Shown here one piece after another: positions 1 to 9,172 of a DNA stretch of 48,044 nucleotides; position 1 is the first letter of the stretch; each line of letters opens with the position of its first letter. The translations under genes and the position numbers were made by a program. This stretch comes from Pleomorphomonas carboxyditropha (GTDB lineage Bacteria > Pseudomonadota > Alphaproteobacteria > Rhizobiales > Pleomorphomonadaceae): NCBI RefSeq assembly GCF_002770725.1, contig NZ_NQVN01000029.1, positions 1 to 48,044 on the forward strand, given 5' to 3'. The notes beneath the pieces are model-generated. The model did no database searches and was not told the origin of the DNA. It worked only from the letters and a program-made list of their open reading frames with translations.

Positions 1-376
1 GCAGAAAGAGGGACAGCCGATCCCAGCGGTCCCGTCCGTAGCGGGCCAGCGCCTCGGCATCGAGAGCGTCGGTCTTGGCCAGGGTGCCGAAGGAGCGGAT
101 GAAAGCCTTGACCTTCAAGGCATCCACCCGGTGACAGGCAATGCCGGCTGCCATCAGTTCGACCAGAAGGACATGCTCATGCCCGCCGGTCGGCTCGCAG
201 ACGGCGAGGTCGATCCGACCGAGGCTTTTGAGAAAGCGGCGGATGGCGGCGGCGGTATTGTCGATGACGCAAGGCTTCGGACAGGGTGAGGAGGAGCGAG
301 CCTCAAAGACCGTCAGCGTGTCCTTGGAGACGTCGAAGCCCAGAACGATGTCGGGTGCCTTCGTCAAAGTCGGCAT
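1..376 (-). CDS. IS110-type transposase, N-terminal part (cut by window edge)
   Basis: The reading frame starts with ATG at 376 on the minus strand and runs open through position 1, giving about 125 residues with no stop. It begins MPTLTKAPDIVLGFDVSKDT and contains VCEPTGGHEH and LAKTDALDAEALARYGRD. These are the hallmarks of the DEDD (RuvC-like) catalytic domain of IS110-family transposases: a first Asp in GFDVSKD, a Glu in CEPTGG, and the paired Asp of TDALDAEA. The family moves circularised IS elements without classical terminal inverted repeats. The C-terminal Ser-containing domain lies outside the window, so it cannot be judged whether the element is intact. Confidence 0.88.
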   Translation of the reverse strand, partial: MPTLTKAPDIVLGFDVSKDTLTVFEARSSSPCPKPCVIDNTAAAIRRFLKSLGRIDLAVCEPTGGHEHVLLVELMAAGIACHRVDALKVKAFIRSFGTLAKTDALDAEALARYGRDRWDRLSLFL

Positions 377-614
377 GGTGTGCTATCCTTCCCAAGTTGG
401 ACCACCATGAGCTTCGGATTGTTCTCGGGCGTGGGTCTGATCGGCAAGGGTCAGGCCCCGGAGGCCCCATCAACTCTCCAAGCGAATGATGGAAGATGGC
501 AGGGAGCCTTGATGACAACGGGTGAAACCCGATCCTCGCCCGGTCGCCTGCCACCGGCCTCTCCGGGGTCGTCAAACCAGCCGGAGAGGCCGCCTCCACC
601 TTACCCCACCGCAA

Positions 615-765
615 ACGAACAATCCCCGCGAAGGCGGGGACCTCAGGCAGGATGGGGTGGTGAGGTTGATATCGGGCTCCTCTGTTTTCTGGAGCTTGAT
701 AGGGGCCAGGGAGCTCCACTTTCCTGAGGTCCCCGCCTTCGCGGGGATGACAGGAAATGGATATA
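615..765. repeat. Paired-palindrome repeat, GC variant
   Basis: Two arms in inverted orientation: CCCCGCGAAGGCGGGG followed by ACCTCAGGCA (about 625-650), and CCTGAGGT followed by CCCCGCCTTCGCGGGG (about 724-747), ending GATGACAG. The middle contains GATATCGGGCTCC and GGAGCTTGATAGGGG. The same arrangement recurs at 2545-2690, and related units with other stem sequences recur at 11550, 12630, 14800, 17433, 18513 and 23921. It resembles a REP/BIME or MITE-type intergenic element. Confidence 0.75.
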
Positions 766-827
766 GAACAGGAGCTTAACCTGGGGGTGGTTCGCGGTTT
801 CCGATCTGTCTCCCCTCCCTATCAAGC

Positions 828-855
828 CGTCATCCTGGCCTTTGCCAGGATGACG
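828..855. repeat. Perfect 12-bp inverted repeat
   Basis: CGTCATCCTGGC, a 4-nt loop (CTTT), then GCCAGGATGACG. It would fold into a strong hairpin and shares the GTCATCCT/AGGATGAC edge with the paired-palindrome repeat family. There is no T-run beside it, so it is called a repeat and not a terminator. Confidence 0.7.
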
Positions 856-1009
856 GGAGAGTGATACAAAACAATCTGCTAGGTGGGCTCCCCTTCGTAT
901 AGTGCTGTCATCCTGGCGCAGGCCAGGATCTCAGGACGAGAAGGGGATGAGGGGATTATCGGGCTCCCAGGTCGGGTGGCCAAGTCTTGTAAATTTCTCG
1001 GCGAATGCC

Positions 1010-1166
1010 CTAGCGGATCAGCGCTTCGAATTCATCCGGCGTGATCTGCTTGGCGGCCCCCAAATTACTGGTCTCAGCTATCCACGACATCATGCGCTCG
1101 ACAAGCCAGTCATCGCCGTAACGGATCAGACTGCCCCCTTCACGTATTCGGCAGCCGACGGTTTTT
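1010..1166 (-). pseudogene. Possible gene remnant downstream of fic
   Basis: A minus-strand frame ends with TAG at 1010-1012 and reads SLIRYGDDWLVERMMSWIAE and later ITPDEFEALIR, which looks like real protein and not GC-driven noise. It has no start codon of its own. The Fic stop overlaps an ATG (TGATG) that opens only a 10-residue frame before a stop, so a small downstream partner gene may have been lost by frameshift. The family is not recognised. Low confidence. Confidence 0.25.
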
Positions 1167-1198
1167 TCAGGCTCTGATCGCGGACAGGATATCGAGCA

Positions 1199-2398
1199 TC
1201 ACGCAGCCTGCTCGGGAAACAGCCCCGGCATCCAGCGCCCGGCGAACTTGGCCGGAAAGGCCAGCCTGAGCGGCGCCCGCGTCGATGCCGAGGACAATGC
1301 GCCCGCTTCGAGCAGTGCGGACGTAATCCGCCGCGCCGTGCGGTCGCTCGTGCCGAGGATGATTTCGACCTCCCCACGCTCGATCTGTCCCTGATAGAGC
1401 ACCGCCTTCAGCACGACGTCGGATTTCTGAGGCAGCGCTCCCGCCCGCATTTCCTCTTCGGCCCAGATCAGGATGCGGTCTCGCAGCCGGTCCGGCCGCA
1501 TCAGGCTTTCCATGAACTCCACCTGATCGATGCAGATGCGCAGGAAGAAGTCCGCGAAGGAGGCAAGCGCTGCCTCGCTCAACGTGCCGCGTCCGTCGCG
1601 ATCGCCCTGGCGGAGGGCATCGCAGGCGGCAAGGTGGTCCTTGTAAGCTATCTCCTGCCGGGCAAGCCCGCGCGCCACCGACCAGAGGCCGCGCGTGTCG
1701 AGCGCCTTGCGCAGCATGGCATAGGACATCAGACGGGCAACGCGCCCGTTGCCATCGAGAAAGGGATGCACCCAGAGAAGTCGGTGGTGAGCACAGGCGG
1801 AGGCAAGGATCGGTTCGATCCTGCCGGGCAGGCTGTAGGCCTTGTGCATGCGTTCGAGAAAGCGCGGCACCGCGCCGGGGCTGACGGCGACGTGACGTCC
1901 GACTTCGACATAGCGCCTGCGCAGCTCGCCGGGAACAACGGGGATTTTCTCGCCCGTCTCCTTGTTCTCGACGAAAAGGAGTTCGGGCGGCAACAGCTCG
2001 CAGAACCGACGATGCAGATCGATGATCGATGCCGGAGCCGTCGGCGGCTCCGGCATGCCGTCTTCGTCGATCCACTTCTGAACGGCGACATGCGCCTTGG
2101 CTTCGAGCTGAAGGTCCCGCTTCTTCGGATCGGCGCTATAGTCGTTTCGCAGCGCCCGCTCGATGTCGACGGGGTGGGTATCGTGCCCCTCGATGAGGTT
2201 GCTGTAGTAGCAGTTCATCGCCCGCACGAGGTCGACGAGCGCCTCGGCGACCGAAGCGGGCAGACTGCTGCGAAAGGCGGCCGACTTCTCCGCGAGATCG
2301 AGCGCGAGGTCGTTCAGACCGGCGCGGGCGGGGGAGCCCTCCGAGACCATCAGCGGCTCGAACAAGCCGACCGTCTCGCCATCGTCGGGGATCGTCAT
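1199..2398 (-). CDS. Fic family protein, class II (autoinhibitory helix at N-terminus)
   Basis: 399 residues. The Fic core motif HPFLDGNGR lies at residues 211-219, with H211 the catalytic base and D215/N217/R219 the nucleotide-phosphate contacts. An upstream SNLIEG at 66-71 matches the (S/T)xxxE(G/N) inhibitory motif, here in front of the core, which defines class II Fic proteins. The family transfers AMP (or another nucleotide part) to protein hydroxyls. A C-terminal winged-helix-like region (about 330-380, ILGTSDRTARRITSALLEAGAL) is typical of bacterial stand-alone Fic proteins. The ATG at 2398 was chosen because the N-terminal DUF4172-like region begins there. No toxin or antitoxin partner is adjacent. 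The target cannot be told from sequence. Confidence 0.9.
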   Translation of the reverse strand: MTIPDDGETVGLFEPLMVSEGSPARAGLNDLALDLAEKSAAFRSSLPASVAEALVDLVRAMNCYYSNLIEGHDTHPVDIERALRNDYSADPKKRDLQLEAKAHVAVQKWIDEDGMPEPPTAPASIIDLHRRFCELLPPELLFVENKETGEKIPVVPGELRRRYVEVGRHVAVSPGAVPRFLERMHKAYSLPGRIEPILASACAHHRLLWVHPFLDGNGRVARLMSYAMLRKALDTRGLWSVARGLARQEIAYKDHLAACDALRQGDRDGRGTLSEAALASFADFFLRICIDQVEFMESLMRPDRLRDRILIWAEEEMRAGALPQKSDVVLKAVLYQGQIERGEVEIILGTSDRTARRITSALLEAGALSSASTRAPLRLAFPAKFAGRWMPGLFPEQAA

Positions 2399-2544
2399 CC
2401 GTCCTGCTTCCTGTCCGCTTTATTGGCCGCCGCGATCTTCACTGAAGATCCATGATTATCATATATTTACAGATTTCGCTGCGAGAAATTTTCCGCAAGG
2501 ATGGCCGGTTTGTTGGCCGCCTCCGTCTGGCCACCCTCCGCTGC

Positions 2545-2690
2545 GAAAGCAGAGGACTTCGGGCAGGAGGGGGGTGTTGAGGGTGATATCGGGCCCCCCT
2601 GTTTCATGGAGCGTGATAGGGGCCGCTGCACCCTCTCGTCCTGAGGTCCCCGCCTTCGCGGGGATGACAGGAAAGTGATATAAAACAGAT
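2545..2690. repeat. Paired-palindrome repeat, GC variant
   Basis: Same arrangement as at 615-765: a degenerate left arm (GAGGACTTCGGGCAGGAGG), central GATATCGGGCCCC and GGAGCGTGATAGGGGCC, and an intact right arm CCTGAGGT followed by CCCCGCCTTCGCGGGG and GATGACAG. It lies just past the 3' end of the sugar-transporter operon, where the hairpin could also stop transcription. Confidence 0.7.
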
Positions 2691-2697
2691 ACTTGTC

Positions 2698-3765
2698 CTA
2701 TCCGATGCGCCGTTCGGAGGCGGCGTCGAAGAACAGCATCCTTTCGAAGTCCGGCGCGAGCGTCACCCTGTCGCCGCGCCGGATGTCGAGCTGCTCGTGA
2801 AGGACGACGGTGAGCCGTTGTCCATGCATGGACACTTCGAGCTGGGTTTCCGAGCCCGTCGGTTCGACGACCTCGACCTCCGCCGGAAAGCCGGCGGGGT
2901 CGCGACGCCAGTATTGCGGGCGCATGCCGAGGATGACGTCGGTATCCGCCGGCACGCCGGGCGGAAGATGGGGGAGCGGCAGACTGAGGTCGCCGGCAAC
3001 GAAGGCAGGGCCGGCGCCGGCCGCCGTCAGCCGGCCGGCGATGAAATTCATCATCGGCGAGCCGATGAAGCTGGCGACGAACATGTTGTCCGGTTCGTTG
3101 AACAGCTTGAGCGGACTGCCGATCTGCTCGACGCGTCCGGCGTTCATCACGACGATCTTGTCGGCCATCGTCATGGCCTCGACCTGATCGTGGGTGACGT
3201 AGACGGTGGTCGTTCCGAGGCTGGCCTGGAGCGACTTGATCTCGGCGCGCATGACGACGCGCAGCTTGGCGTCGAGATTGCTGAGCGGCTCGTCGAACAG
3301 AAACACCTGCGGATCGCGCACGATGGCGCGTCCCATGGCGACGCGCTGGCGCTGGCCGCCCGACAACTGGCCGGGAAAGCGGTCGAGCAGCTCGGCGAGG
3401 CCCAGCGCCTTGGCGGCGGCTTCGACCTTATGGCCGATTTCGGCTTTCGGGACGCCGCCGAGCTTGAGCGAAAAGCCCATGTTCTGGCCCACCGTCATAT
3501 GCGGATAGAGCGCGTAATTCTGGAACACCATGGCGATGTTCCGCTTCTTGGGCGGCAGGTTGTTGACGACCGTGCCGCCGATGCTGAGCGTGCCGGCGGT
3601 GATGTCCTCGAGGCCGGCGATCATCCTGAGCAGCGTCGACTTGCCGCAGCCGGACGGCCCGACGAGGACGACGAAATCGCCATCGTCGATGTCGACGGAG
3701 ACGCCATGGATGACTTCGAGGCTGCCATATGCCTTGACGATGTTGTCCAAACCGATCGAGGCCAT
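2698..3765 (-). CDS. Carbohydrate ABC transporter ATP-binding protein (MalK/UgpC type)
   Basis: 355 residues. Walker [10 protein letters not shown] at 37-45, Q-loop [10 protein letters not shown] near 81-90, ABC signature LSGGQ at 134-138, Walker B VFLFDEP at 154-160 and switch His192 in TVYVTHDQ. The segment after about residue 240 has the extra TOBE/OB-type regulatory region of MalK/UgpC ATPases. It energises the import of a sugar by the two permeases encoded upstream. It is the last gene of the minus-strand operon, 9 nt after the glycosidase gene, with a good Shine-Dalgarno sequence (AGGAGCTC) before ATG 3765. The substrate is inferred only from the neighbouring GH172 enzyme. Confidence 0.93.
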   Translation of the reverse strand: MASIGLDNIVKAYGSLEVIHGVSVDIDDGDFVVLVGPSGCGKSTLLRMIAGLEDITAGTLSIGGTVVNNLPPKKRNIAMVFQNYALYPHMTVGQNMGFSLKLGGVPKAEIGHKVEAAAKALGLAELLDRFPGQLSGGQRQRVAMGRAIVRDPQVFLFDEPLSNLDAKLRVVMRAEIKSLQASLGTTTVYVTHDQVEAMTMADKIVVMNAGRVEQIGSPLKLFNEPDNMFVASFIGSPMMNFIAGRLTAAGAGPAFVAGDLSLPLPHLPPGVPADTDVILGMRPQYWRRDPAGFPAEVEVVEPTGSETQLEVSMHGQRLTVVLHEQLDIRRGDRVTLAPDFERMLFFDAASERRIG

Positions 3766-3774
3766 GCTGAGCTC

Positions 3775-4956
3775 CTATCCCTTGTTGCCGCGCGTCTCGA
3801 AGGGGGCACGGAAGTCCGGCATGCGGTCCCGGCAGGAGGGGAAGGCGCCGAAGGGCTTGTGAGGTTCGGCCTGGTACCAATAGGCGACCGACGAGATCGA
3901 ATCGCCGCGCCGGTTGGCATGTCCGTGCTCGATGGTCACCCGGATCCGGCGCTGGAACACGACGGGATCCTCGATGTGGAACCGGTAGACCGACACCGGG
4001 TCGGCCCAATTCGGTCCGCCGCCGGCGATGATGCCGTGATAGGGCGCGCTGTAGTCCTGGTTCGGGCACCAGGAGGTGTTGAAGTAATCTTCCGTGCCGG
4101 TGCCGTGCAGGGTCGGCGGCCACGCGTCGTTGGCGTCGGGGCTGCTCTCTGGATGCGACGGAAGTTCCGGATGTGCCTCTTCGTGGGCGATCAACGGCCG
4201 GCGGCCGGCGTCGGGCACCGATAGGCCCGGCTCGCCGTCGACGAAGATCATGTCGTCGCCTTCGCCGTACCAGTCCCAGCCGGCATGGCGGCGCAGGGAA
4301 TAGACGCTGTAGGTGCAGCCGACGTAATGGCCGTGTCCGGTGGCGTCCAGGATGACGTAGTTCGCCTCGGGGGCGGTGTTGACGCCACCCAGCAGGAATT
4401 CCTCGTTGGACATGCCGGCCTGATCGGCGGCTTCGGGGCGCATCAGGCGGAATTGCGCGTGAAACCGGCCCATGTCGTCCTCGAGCCTTTCATGCAGCTC
4501 GAGGTCGACGTAGTAGTAGAACTGGACGTCGTCCTCGGCCTCGCTGGTCACCGTGAGCTTCATGTGGCTGCCGAACGGCATCGGGAAGTATGAGTTGAAG
4601 CCCTTGCCGTCCTGCGGGCTCATCTGCAGCGGCAGGCTCCAGTAATTCTGCGCCCGCGCATGCCCCATGCCGAAGAAGTCGCCGATGGGCGCTTCGATGC
4701 TCGGCTCGCTCTCGCCGTCCCAGTAGGCGCGAAGAATGATCTTGCGCAGGTAGTGCGGGCTGTCGCAGGCAATGGTCACCCAGATGTGCGTGATGATGCC
4801 GGCCCCATCGGCTTCGGCGATGGTCACGGTCTCGCCGGTCGCGACGTGAATACGGTCATCGTTGCCGCCGGTCCGGTCGTAACTGGAGAAGCGCCGGGTT
4901 TTTACCTTGCGAAGCTTGGCAAGGCCACGCAACGGTGACAGGCCGAGATTGGACAT
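3775..4956 (-). CDS. GH172 / DUF2961 family glycosidase
   Basis: 393 residues with no signal peptide, so a cytoplasmic enzyme. It has the DUF2961 layout: an N-terminal jelly-roll with GDFFGMGHA (92-100) and then the two conserved acidic sites WYGEGDDMIFVDG (E232) and HGTGTEDYFNTSW (E289). Characterised GH172 enzymes are alpha-D-fructofuranosidases / difructose dianhydride I synthases and D-arabinofuranosidases, acting through two glutamates. E232 and E289 fit those places (inference by motif). The gene sits between the MalG-type permease (22 nt away) and the ATPase (9 nt away), so it probably cleaves the imported oligosaccharide. It could also be a family member with a different furanoside specificity. 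Confidence 0.87.
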   Translation of the reverse strand: MSNLGLSPLRGLAKLRKVKTRRFSSYDRTGGNDDRIHVATGETVTIAEADGAGIITHIWVTIACDSPHYLRKIILRAYWDGESEPSIEAPIGDFFGMGHARAQNYWSLPLQMSPQDGKGFNSYFPMPFGSHMKLTVTSEAEDDVQFYYYVDLELHERLEDDMGRFHAQFRLMRPEAADQAGMSNEEFLLGGVNTAPEANYVILDATGHGHYVGCTYSVYSLRRHAGWDWYGEGDDMIFVDGEPGLSVPDAGRRPLIAHEEAHPELPSHPESSPDANDAWPPTLHGTGTEDYFNTSWCPNQDYSAPYHGIIAGGGPNWADPVSVYRFHIEDPVVFQRRIRVTIEHGHANRRGDSISSVAYWYQAEPHKPFGAFPSCRDRMPDFRAPFETRGNKG

Positions 4957-4978
4957 TCGAGGCTCTCCTTGGCGCAGC

Positions 4979-5821
4979 CTACTTGAGGCCGCTCGTTTTG
5001 ATGGAATCCATGATTTGGCGCTGGAAGATCAGGAACAGGATCAGGGTCGGGGCCGCCACGACCGTCGACGCCGCCATGATGTAGTTCCAGGATGCGCTGT
5101 ACTGGCCCTTGAAGGCCGAGATGCCGACCTGGACCATCCAGAGGTCCTGATCGCTGGTGATGGTCAGCGGCCACAGGAAGGCGTTCCAGTTGGTCAGGAA
5201 GAACAGGATGGCCAGCGACGACAGGAGCGGCTTGCTGAGGGGAAGGACGAGGCTCCAGTAGATGCGCCAATAGCCGGCGCCGTCGATCACCGCCGCCTCT
5301 TCCAGCTCGCGGGGGATCGACAGGTAGTACTGCCTGAGCAGGAAGATGCCGAAGGCGTTGAAAATGGCGGGAATGATCAGTCCGGCATAGGAATTCAACA
5401 TGCCGAGCGTGCGCACGAGAATGAACAGGGGAACGATGATGACCGGCAACGACACCAGGAACGTCGAGAACATGGTCATGAAGATGACTTCGCGCCCCGG
5501 AAAGCGCAGCCGCGCCAACGCATAGCCCGACATGGAATGGAACAGCAGGGCGATCAGCGTGACGGACGCCGAAACCAGCAAGGTGTTGAACAGGTACCGG
5601 AGGAAGTTGACCTCGGTGAACACGTAGACGAAATTCTGGAAGGTCGGCGCCTGCGGAACGAGGGTCATGGAAAAGACTTCCGAAGGCTCTTTGAACGCCG
5701 TCGACAACATCCAGAACAGCGGGAAAACGGTCATCAGCGCCAGGATCAGCGCGACGAGCATCTGCACGCCGCGAACGATCCGGATCTGCGGCAGGCTCAA
5801 GGTCAAAACCGGCCTACTCAT
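4979..5821 (-). CDS. Carbohydrate ABC transporter permease (MalG/UgpE type)
   Basis: 280 residues with six predicted membrane segments, the first at about 16-38 (MLVALILALMTVFPLFWMLS). The EAA loop, EEAAVIDGAGYWRIYWSLVLPLSKP, contacts the ATPase and is diagnostic of CUT1 MalG-type permeases. ATG 5821 overlaps the upstream permease gene by 8 nt, so translation is coupled. It forms the inner-membrane channel with the MalF-type partner. Confidence 0.93.
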   Translation of the reverse strand: MSRPVLTLSLPQIRIVRGVQMLVALILALMTVFPLFWMLSTAFKEPSEVFSMTLVPQAPTFQNFVYVFTEVNFLRYLFNTLLVSASVTLIALLFHSMSGYALARLRFPGREVIFMTMFSTFLVSLPVIIVPLFILVRTLGMLNSYAGLIIPAIFNAFGIFLLRQYYLSIPRELEEAAVIDGAGYWRIYWSLVLPLSKPLLSSLAILFFLTNWNAFLWPLTITSDQDLWMVQVGISAFKGQYSASWNYIMAASTVVAAPTLILFLIFQRQIMDSIKTSGLK

Positions 5822-6755
5822 AGTTGAACCTCCCGCCTCTCGTGAAGACGAACAGCACGATCGTAATTCCCATCAACGCCAGGACGAGAATGGAGGCCAG
5901 AGCGCCTGCGTATCCGAAGGCGTTGTACTGGAAGGCCTGCTGGTAGATGTAGTAGATGGTCATCATCGTCGAATTGGCCGGGCCGCCGCGCGTCATGACG
6001 TAGACGAGATCGAAGGTCTGGGCGCCGGCGACGGCGGCGACCATCGACACGATCAGCACGAAGAAGCTGGTGGGCCGGAGAAGCGGCAAGGTGATGTACC
6101 AGAAGGATTGCAGCGGGCCGGCGCCGTCGATGCGGGCGGCCTCGTAATATTCGCTCGGGATGTCCTGCAGGCCACCGAGGAAGATGAGCATGTAGAAGCC
6201 CATCAGGAACCAGACGCTGACGAAGATGACGGCGAACAGCGCCAGTTGCGGATCGCCGAGAAAGGAAAAGCTGCCGAGCCCCAGCGCCGAGACCAGCCTC
6301 GGGATCACGCCGATCTTGTCGACGGCCAGCACCTGCCAGACCAGCGCCACCACGACCAGGCTGACCATCTGGGGCATGAAGAAGAGGCAGCGCATCAGGC
6401 CGTTGAAGGCATTGGTCCGCTTGACCAGCAGCGCCAGGCCGAGCCCGCTGACGTAGAGCGCCGGCACCAGCCAGAGCACGTATGTCGCCGTCACCCGGAA
6501 GCTCTTCCAGAACAGGGGATCGGCGGCAAGCCGCTGGTAGTTCCCGATGCCGACGAAACGGTAGCCGCCGAAGCCGTCGACGTCGAAGAAGGCCATGGCC
6601 AGCGCCAGTATCATCGGAACGCCGATGAAGACGAGCAGGCCGAGGGCATCGGGCAGGACGAAAAAGTAACCGGCGATGGCCTCGCGCTGGCGCGAGGTCA
6701 GGCCGGCGGCGGCGGGAATACCCGCCGCCACCCGATTTGAAGCTGTCCTTGCCAT
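5814..6755 (-). CDS. Carbohydrate ABC transporter permease (MalF/UgpA type)
   Basis: 313 residues from ATG 6755, one nucleotide after the stop of the binding-protein gene. A longer in-frame extension upstream would overlap that gene and is rejected. Membrane segments begin at about residue 28 (AGYFFVLPDALGLLVFIGVP), and the EAA loop reads YYEAARIDGAGPLQSFWYITLPLL. It pairs with the downstream MalG-type permease. Confidence 0.92.
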   Translation of the reverse strand: MARTASNRVAAGIPAAAGLTSRQREAIAGYFFVLPDALGLLVFIGVPMILALAMAFFDVDGFGGYRFVGIGNYQRLAADPLFWKSFRVTATYVLWLVPALYVSGLGLALLVKRTNAFNGLMRCLFFMPQMVSLVVVALVWQVLAVDKIGVIPRLVSALGLGSFSFLGDPQLALFAVIFVSVWFLMGFYMLIFLGGLQDIPSEYYEAARIDGAGPLQSFWYITLPLLRPTSFFVLIVSMVAAVAGAQTFDLVYVMTRGGPANSTMMTIYYIYQQAFQYNAFGYAGALASILVLALMGITIVLFVFTRGGRFNYE

Positions 6756-6756
6756 C

Positions 6757-8106
6757 TCAGAGGATCCGCGCCCCGGAGTATCCGGCGAAGAAGGCATCGA
6801 GTTGCTGGGACGCCGCTTCGGCGACCGCCGCCGGATCCTGGCCGCCGAGCATGGTCTCCTGGATGGCGTCGGAGATGATCTTGTAGACTTCCGGCGGCAC
6901 GCGCGGCTCGGCGCGGGTGCCGGGATAGATCTCCTTGGAGAACTTGCCCATGTTGCCGGCGAGGAAGGCGTCGCCGCCGGCCTGAAGCGCCGACTGGCGC
7001 GGCGGCATGTCGGACTTGGCGACCGTGCACCAGTTGACCACGCGATCGATCGAGCCCTTGTCCATGGAGGCGAGCGCCCAGGCGCAGAACTCACCGGCGG
7101 CATCGGGGTTGCTGCCGTGGGCGTTGGCCACGAAGGCCCAGCCGCCGCCGACCGTCACGTATTTGCCGCCCTTGGGAATCGGCAGCCTGAAGATGCCGTA
7201 GGGCATGTTCGGCGCGTTGCTGTTCATCTCGGCGATGGCCCAGATGCCGACGTTCTGGATGGCGGCAAAGCCCGAACCGAGATTGGCCGCGGCCGCGAAG
7301 CCGCCGCCGCCGAGCACCTGGCGTGGCGCGACGCCGGTCTTGACCGCATCCTGCCAGAACTTGAGCGCCTCCACGGTGGCCGGCGAGTTGAACGCCGACT
7401 TGCCGTCGGCGCCCTGGAACTCGCCGCCGCCCTGCCACAGGAACGGATACCAGGTGAAGTTCTGGTAGTAGCCGGGGTTGGTGTCGAACAGCACACCGTA
7501 GCGCTTGTCGGTCGTCAGCTTGCCGGCGACCTCCAAGAGCTCGTCCCAGGTGGTCGGCACGTCGTTCTCGTTGAGGCCGGCTTCCTCGAAGGCCTTGATC
7601 GAGTAGAACATGGCCATCGGCTCGACTTCCATGGGAATGCCGAAGATCTTGTCGTCGACCTTGCGGTTGGCGATGACGCTTTCCGGGAAGTCGGCCTGCG
7701 CCTGGGCATCGATGTAGGGCGTCAGGTCCTGCAGGACGCCGCCGTTGTAGTATCTCAGGAAGTCGCCGGGGCTGACGATGAAGATGTCCGGCCCTTGCCC
7801 CGACGCGAAGGCGGTGGAGAGCTTGGTGCCGTTCATGTAGTCGCTGTTCGGCACGTATTCGAGTTCGATCTTCTGGTCGTGGCTGGCGTTCCAGCCGGCG
7901 ACCGCGTCCTCGAACCACTTGGACTGCGCCGGCACGTCGCCGCCCGGCGCGTAGAATTGCCAGAACTTGAGCGGCGCTCCCGCCGCAAAAGAATAGCGCG
8001 TGTTGATGAAGGGCATCGCCAGTGCGCCCAGACCTGCGCCGACCTGCAGGATCCGACGGCGCGAAACGCAGATCTCGTTCTCTGTGTTGCTTGTGCTTCT
8101 GGTCAC
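6757..8106 (-). CDS. Extracellular sugar-binding protein of the ABC transporter
   Basis: 449 residues from GTG 8106, chosen because GGAGG lies 6 nt upstream and because the longer ATG-started frame runs back into the regulator gene. The N-terminus carries SRRRILQVGAGLGALAMP (RR at 16-18), a Tat-like signal, followed by FAAGAPLKFWQFYAPGGDV, the start of a family-1 (MalE/UgpB-like) binding domain. Later blocks such as GQGPDIFIVSPGDFLRYY and VPTTWDELLEVAGKL are typical of this family. It captures the substrate in the periplasm and delivers it to the two permeases encoded directly downstream. Confidence 0.92.
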   Translation of the reverse strand: MTRSTSNTENEICVSRRRILQVGAGLGALAMPFINTRYSFAAGAPLKFWQFYAPGGDVPAQSKWFEDAVAGWNASHDQKIELEYVPNSDYMNGTKLSTAFASGQGPDIFIVSPGDFLRYYNGGVLQDLTPYIDAQAQADFPESVIANRKVDDKIFGIPMEVEPMAMFYSIKAFEEAGLNENDVPTTWDELLEVAGKLTTDKRYGVLFDTNPGYYQNFTWYPFLWQGGGEFQGADGKSAFNSPATVEALKFWQDAVKTGVAPRQVLGGGGFAAAANLGSGFAAIQNVGIWAIAEMNSNAPNMPYGIFRLPIPKGGKYVTVGGGWAFVANAHGSNPDAAGEFCAWALASMDKGSIDRVVNWCTVAKSDMPPRQSALQAGGDAFLAGNMGKFSKEIYPGTRAEPRVPPEVYKIISDAIQETMLGGQDPAAVAEAASQQLDAFFAGYSGARIL

Positions 8107-8153
8107 TTTTTCCTCCCAGTTACCAGCCCCACGCGCCTTCTCCCTAGTGAAGA

Positions 8154-9155
8154 CTAGGCAGTATCGAATGCTTGCAGAAAACAGGGTACCGTGAACTTGC
8201 GTGGTGGTTCGTCTAGCCCGTTCAGGCGTTGATGCAGCATGGAAACGGCTCGCCTCCCCAGCTCCGCCGGACTGTTGCCGACCGTCGTCAGGCGCGGCCG
8301 CACGTCCTCCAACTGGGCGACCTGATCGAAGGTGGCGACCGCGATATCCTCGGGAATGCGGATGCCGCGGTCGTAGCATTCGGTCAGCGCGCCGATGGCC
8401 ATCAGGGAGTTGGCGAAGAACACCGCGCTCGGCATATCGCCGCCGTGCTCCTCGCACAGCCAGGCCACGGCGGCGCGTCCCGACGGCTGCAGATAGGTTC
8501 CCTCCCGCAAAAGAGCGCGATCAAGCGGATGGCCGGCCTTGGCAAGCGCGTCGGCAAAGCCCCTGATGCGCCTGTCGGCCTCCCGGAAGCTGGCGGGGCC
8601 GCTGACGACGGCGATGCGCGTGTGTCCCCTGGACAGCAGGTGCTCGGCCATCTGGGCGGCGCCGTCGTAGTCGTCCAGCTCGACCACATCGACGATCGGC
8701 TCCGGCAGCGAGCCGATGAAGACGGTTGGCGTGGTCAGTTCCCGCAGCCGGTCGAGCATGCCGTGCAGCGCGAAATCGCCGACGATCAGGCCGTCGACGC
8801 CGCGCTGGCTGATCTGCCGCAAGTATTGGTCGCCATGCGCCTGGGAACGCCCGCCGGGCACGTCGGTGTTGAAGATCAGCGCATCGAGACCAAGTTGCTC
8901 GAGCGCCCCCTGAACGACTTTGACCAGTTCGGTATAGAAGGGGTTGAGGATATCCGGGATGAGCACCGCGATCACATTGGTCCGTCCGGTCCTGAGACTG
9001 CGGGCTTGCGAATTGGGCAGATAGCCAAGCTCGGCGATGGCGGCCGACACTTTTGCCCTCAACTGCGGCGACACACGCTCGGCATGATTGATCACATGCG
9101 AGACGGTGGTCCGCGACACCCCGGCCAGCTCTGCAACTTTCGAAATCGTCGTCAT
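8154..9155 (-). CDS. LacI family transcriptional regulator
   Basis: 333 residues. The N-terminal helix-turn-helix MTTISKVAELAGVSRTTVSHVIN (1-23) and hinge helix near 45-60 are followed by a periplasmic-binding-protein-like ligand domain (NVIAVLIPDILNPFYTELVK onward). It is the first gene of the sugar operon, 47 nt ahead of the binding-protein gene and on the same strand. Two overlapping 18-bp palindromes lie 18-47 nt upstream of its ATG (9173-9202), so it probably represses its own operon and is released by the imported sugar or a breakdown product. Confidence 0.93.
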   Translation of the reverse strand: MTTISKVAELAGVSRTTVSHVINHAERVSPQLRAKVSAAIAELGYLPNSQARSLRTGRTNVIAVLIPDILNPFYTELVKVVQGALEQLGLDALIFNTDVPGGRSQAHGDQYLRQISQRGVDGLIVGDFALHGMLDRLRELTTPTVFIGSLPEPIVDVVELDDYDGAAQMAEHLLSRGHTRIAVVSGPASFREADRRIRGFADALAKAGHPLDRALLREGTYLQPSGRAAVAWLCEEHGGDMPSAVFFANSLMAIGALTECYDRGIRIPEDIAVATFDQVAQLEDVRPRLTTVGNSPAELGRRAVSMLHQRLNGLDEPPRKFTVPCFLQAFDTA

Positions 9156-9172
9156 GCGTTTTCAGTACCATG

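Larger units (their letters stand above)
377..1009. other. Intergenic stretch filled with palindromic repeats
   Basis: No convincing gene is seen on either strand. The segment between the transposase start and the Fic region holds two palindromic repeat units (615-765 and 828-855) and a further diverged half (about 905-940, TCCTGGCGCAGGCCAGGA). The ORFs that cross it in several frames are low-complexity GC-rich shadows. Confidence 0.6.
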
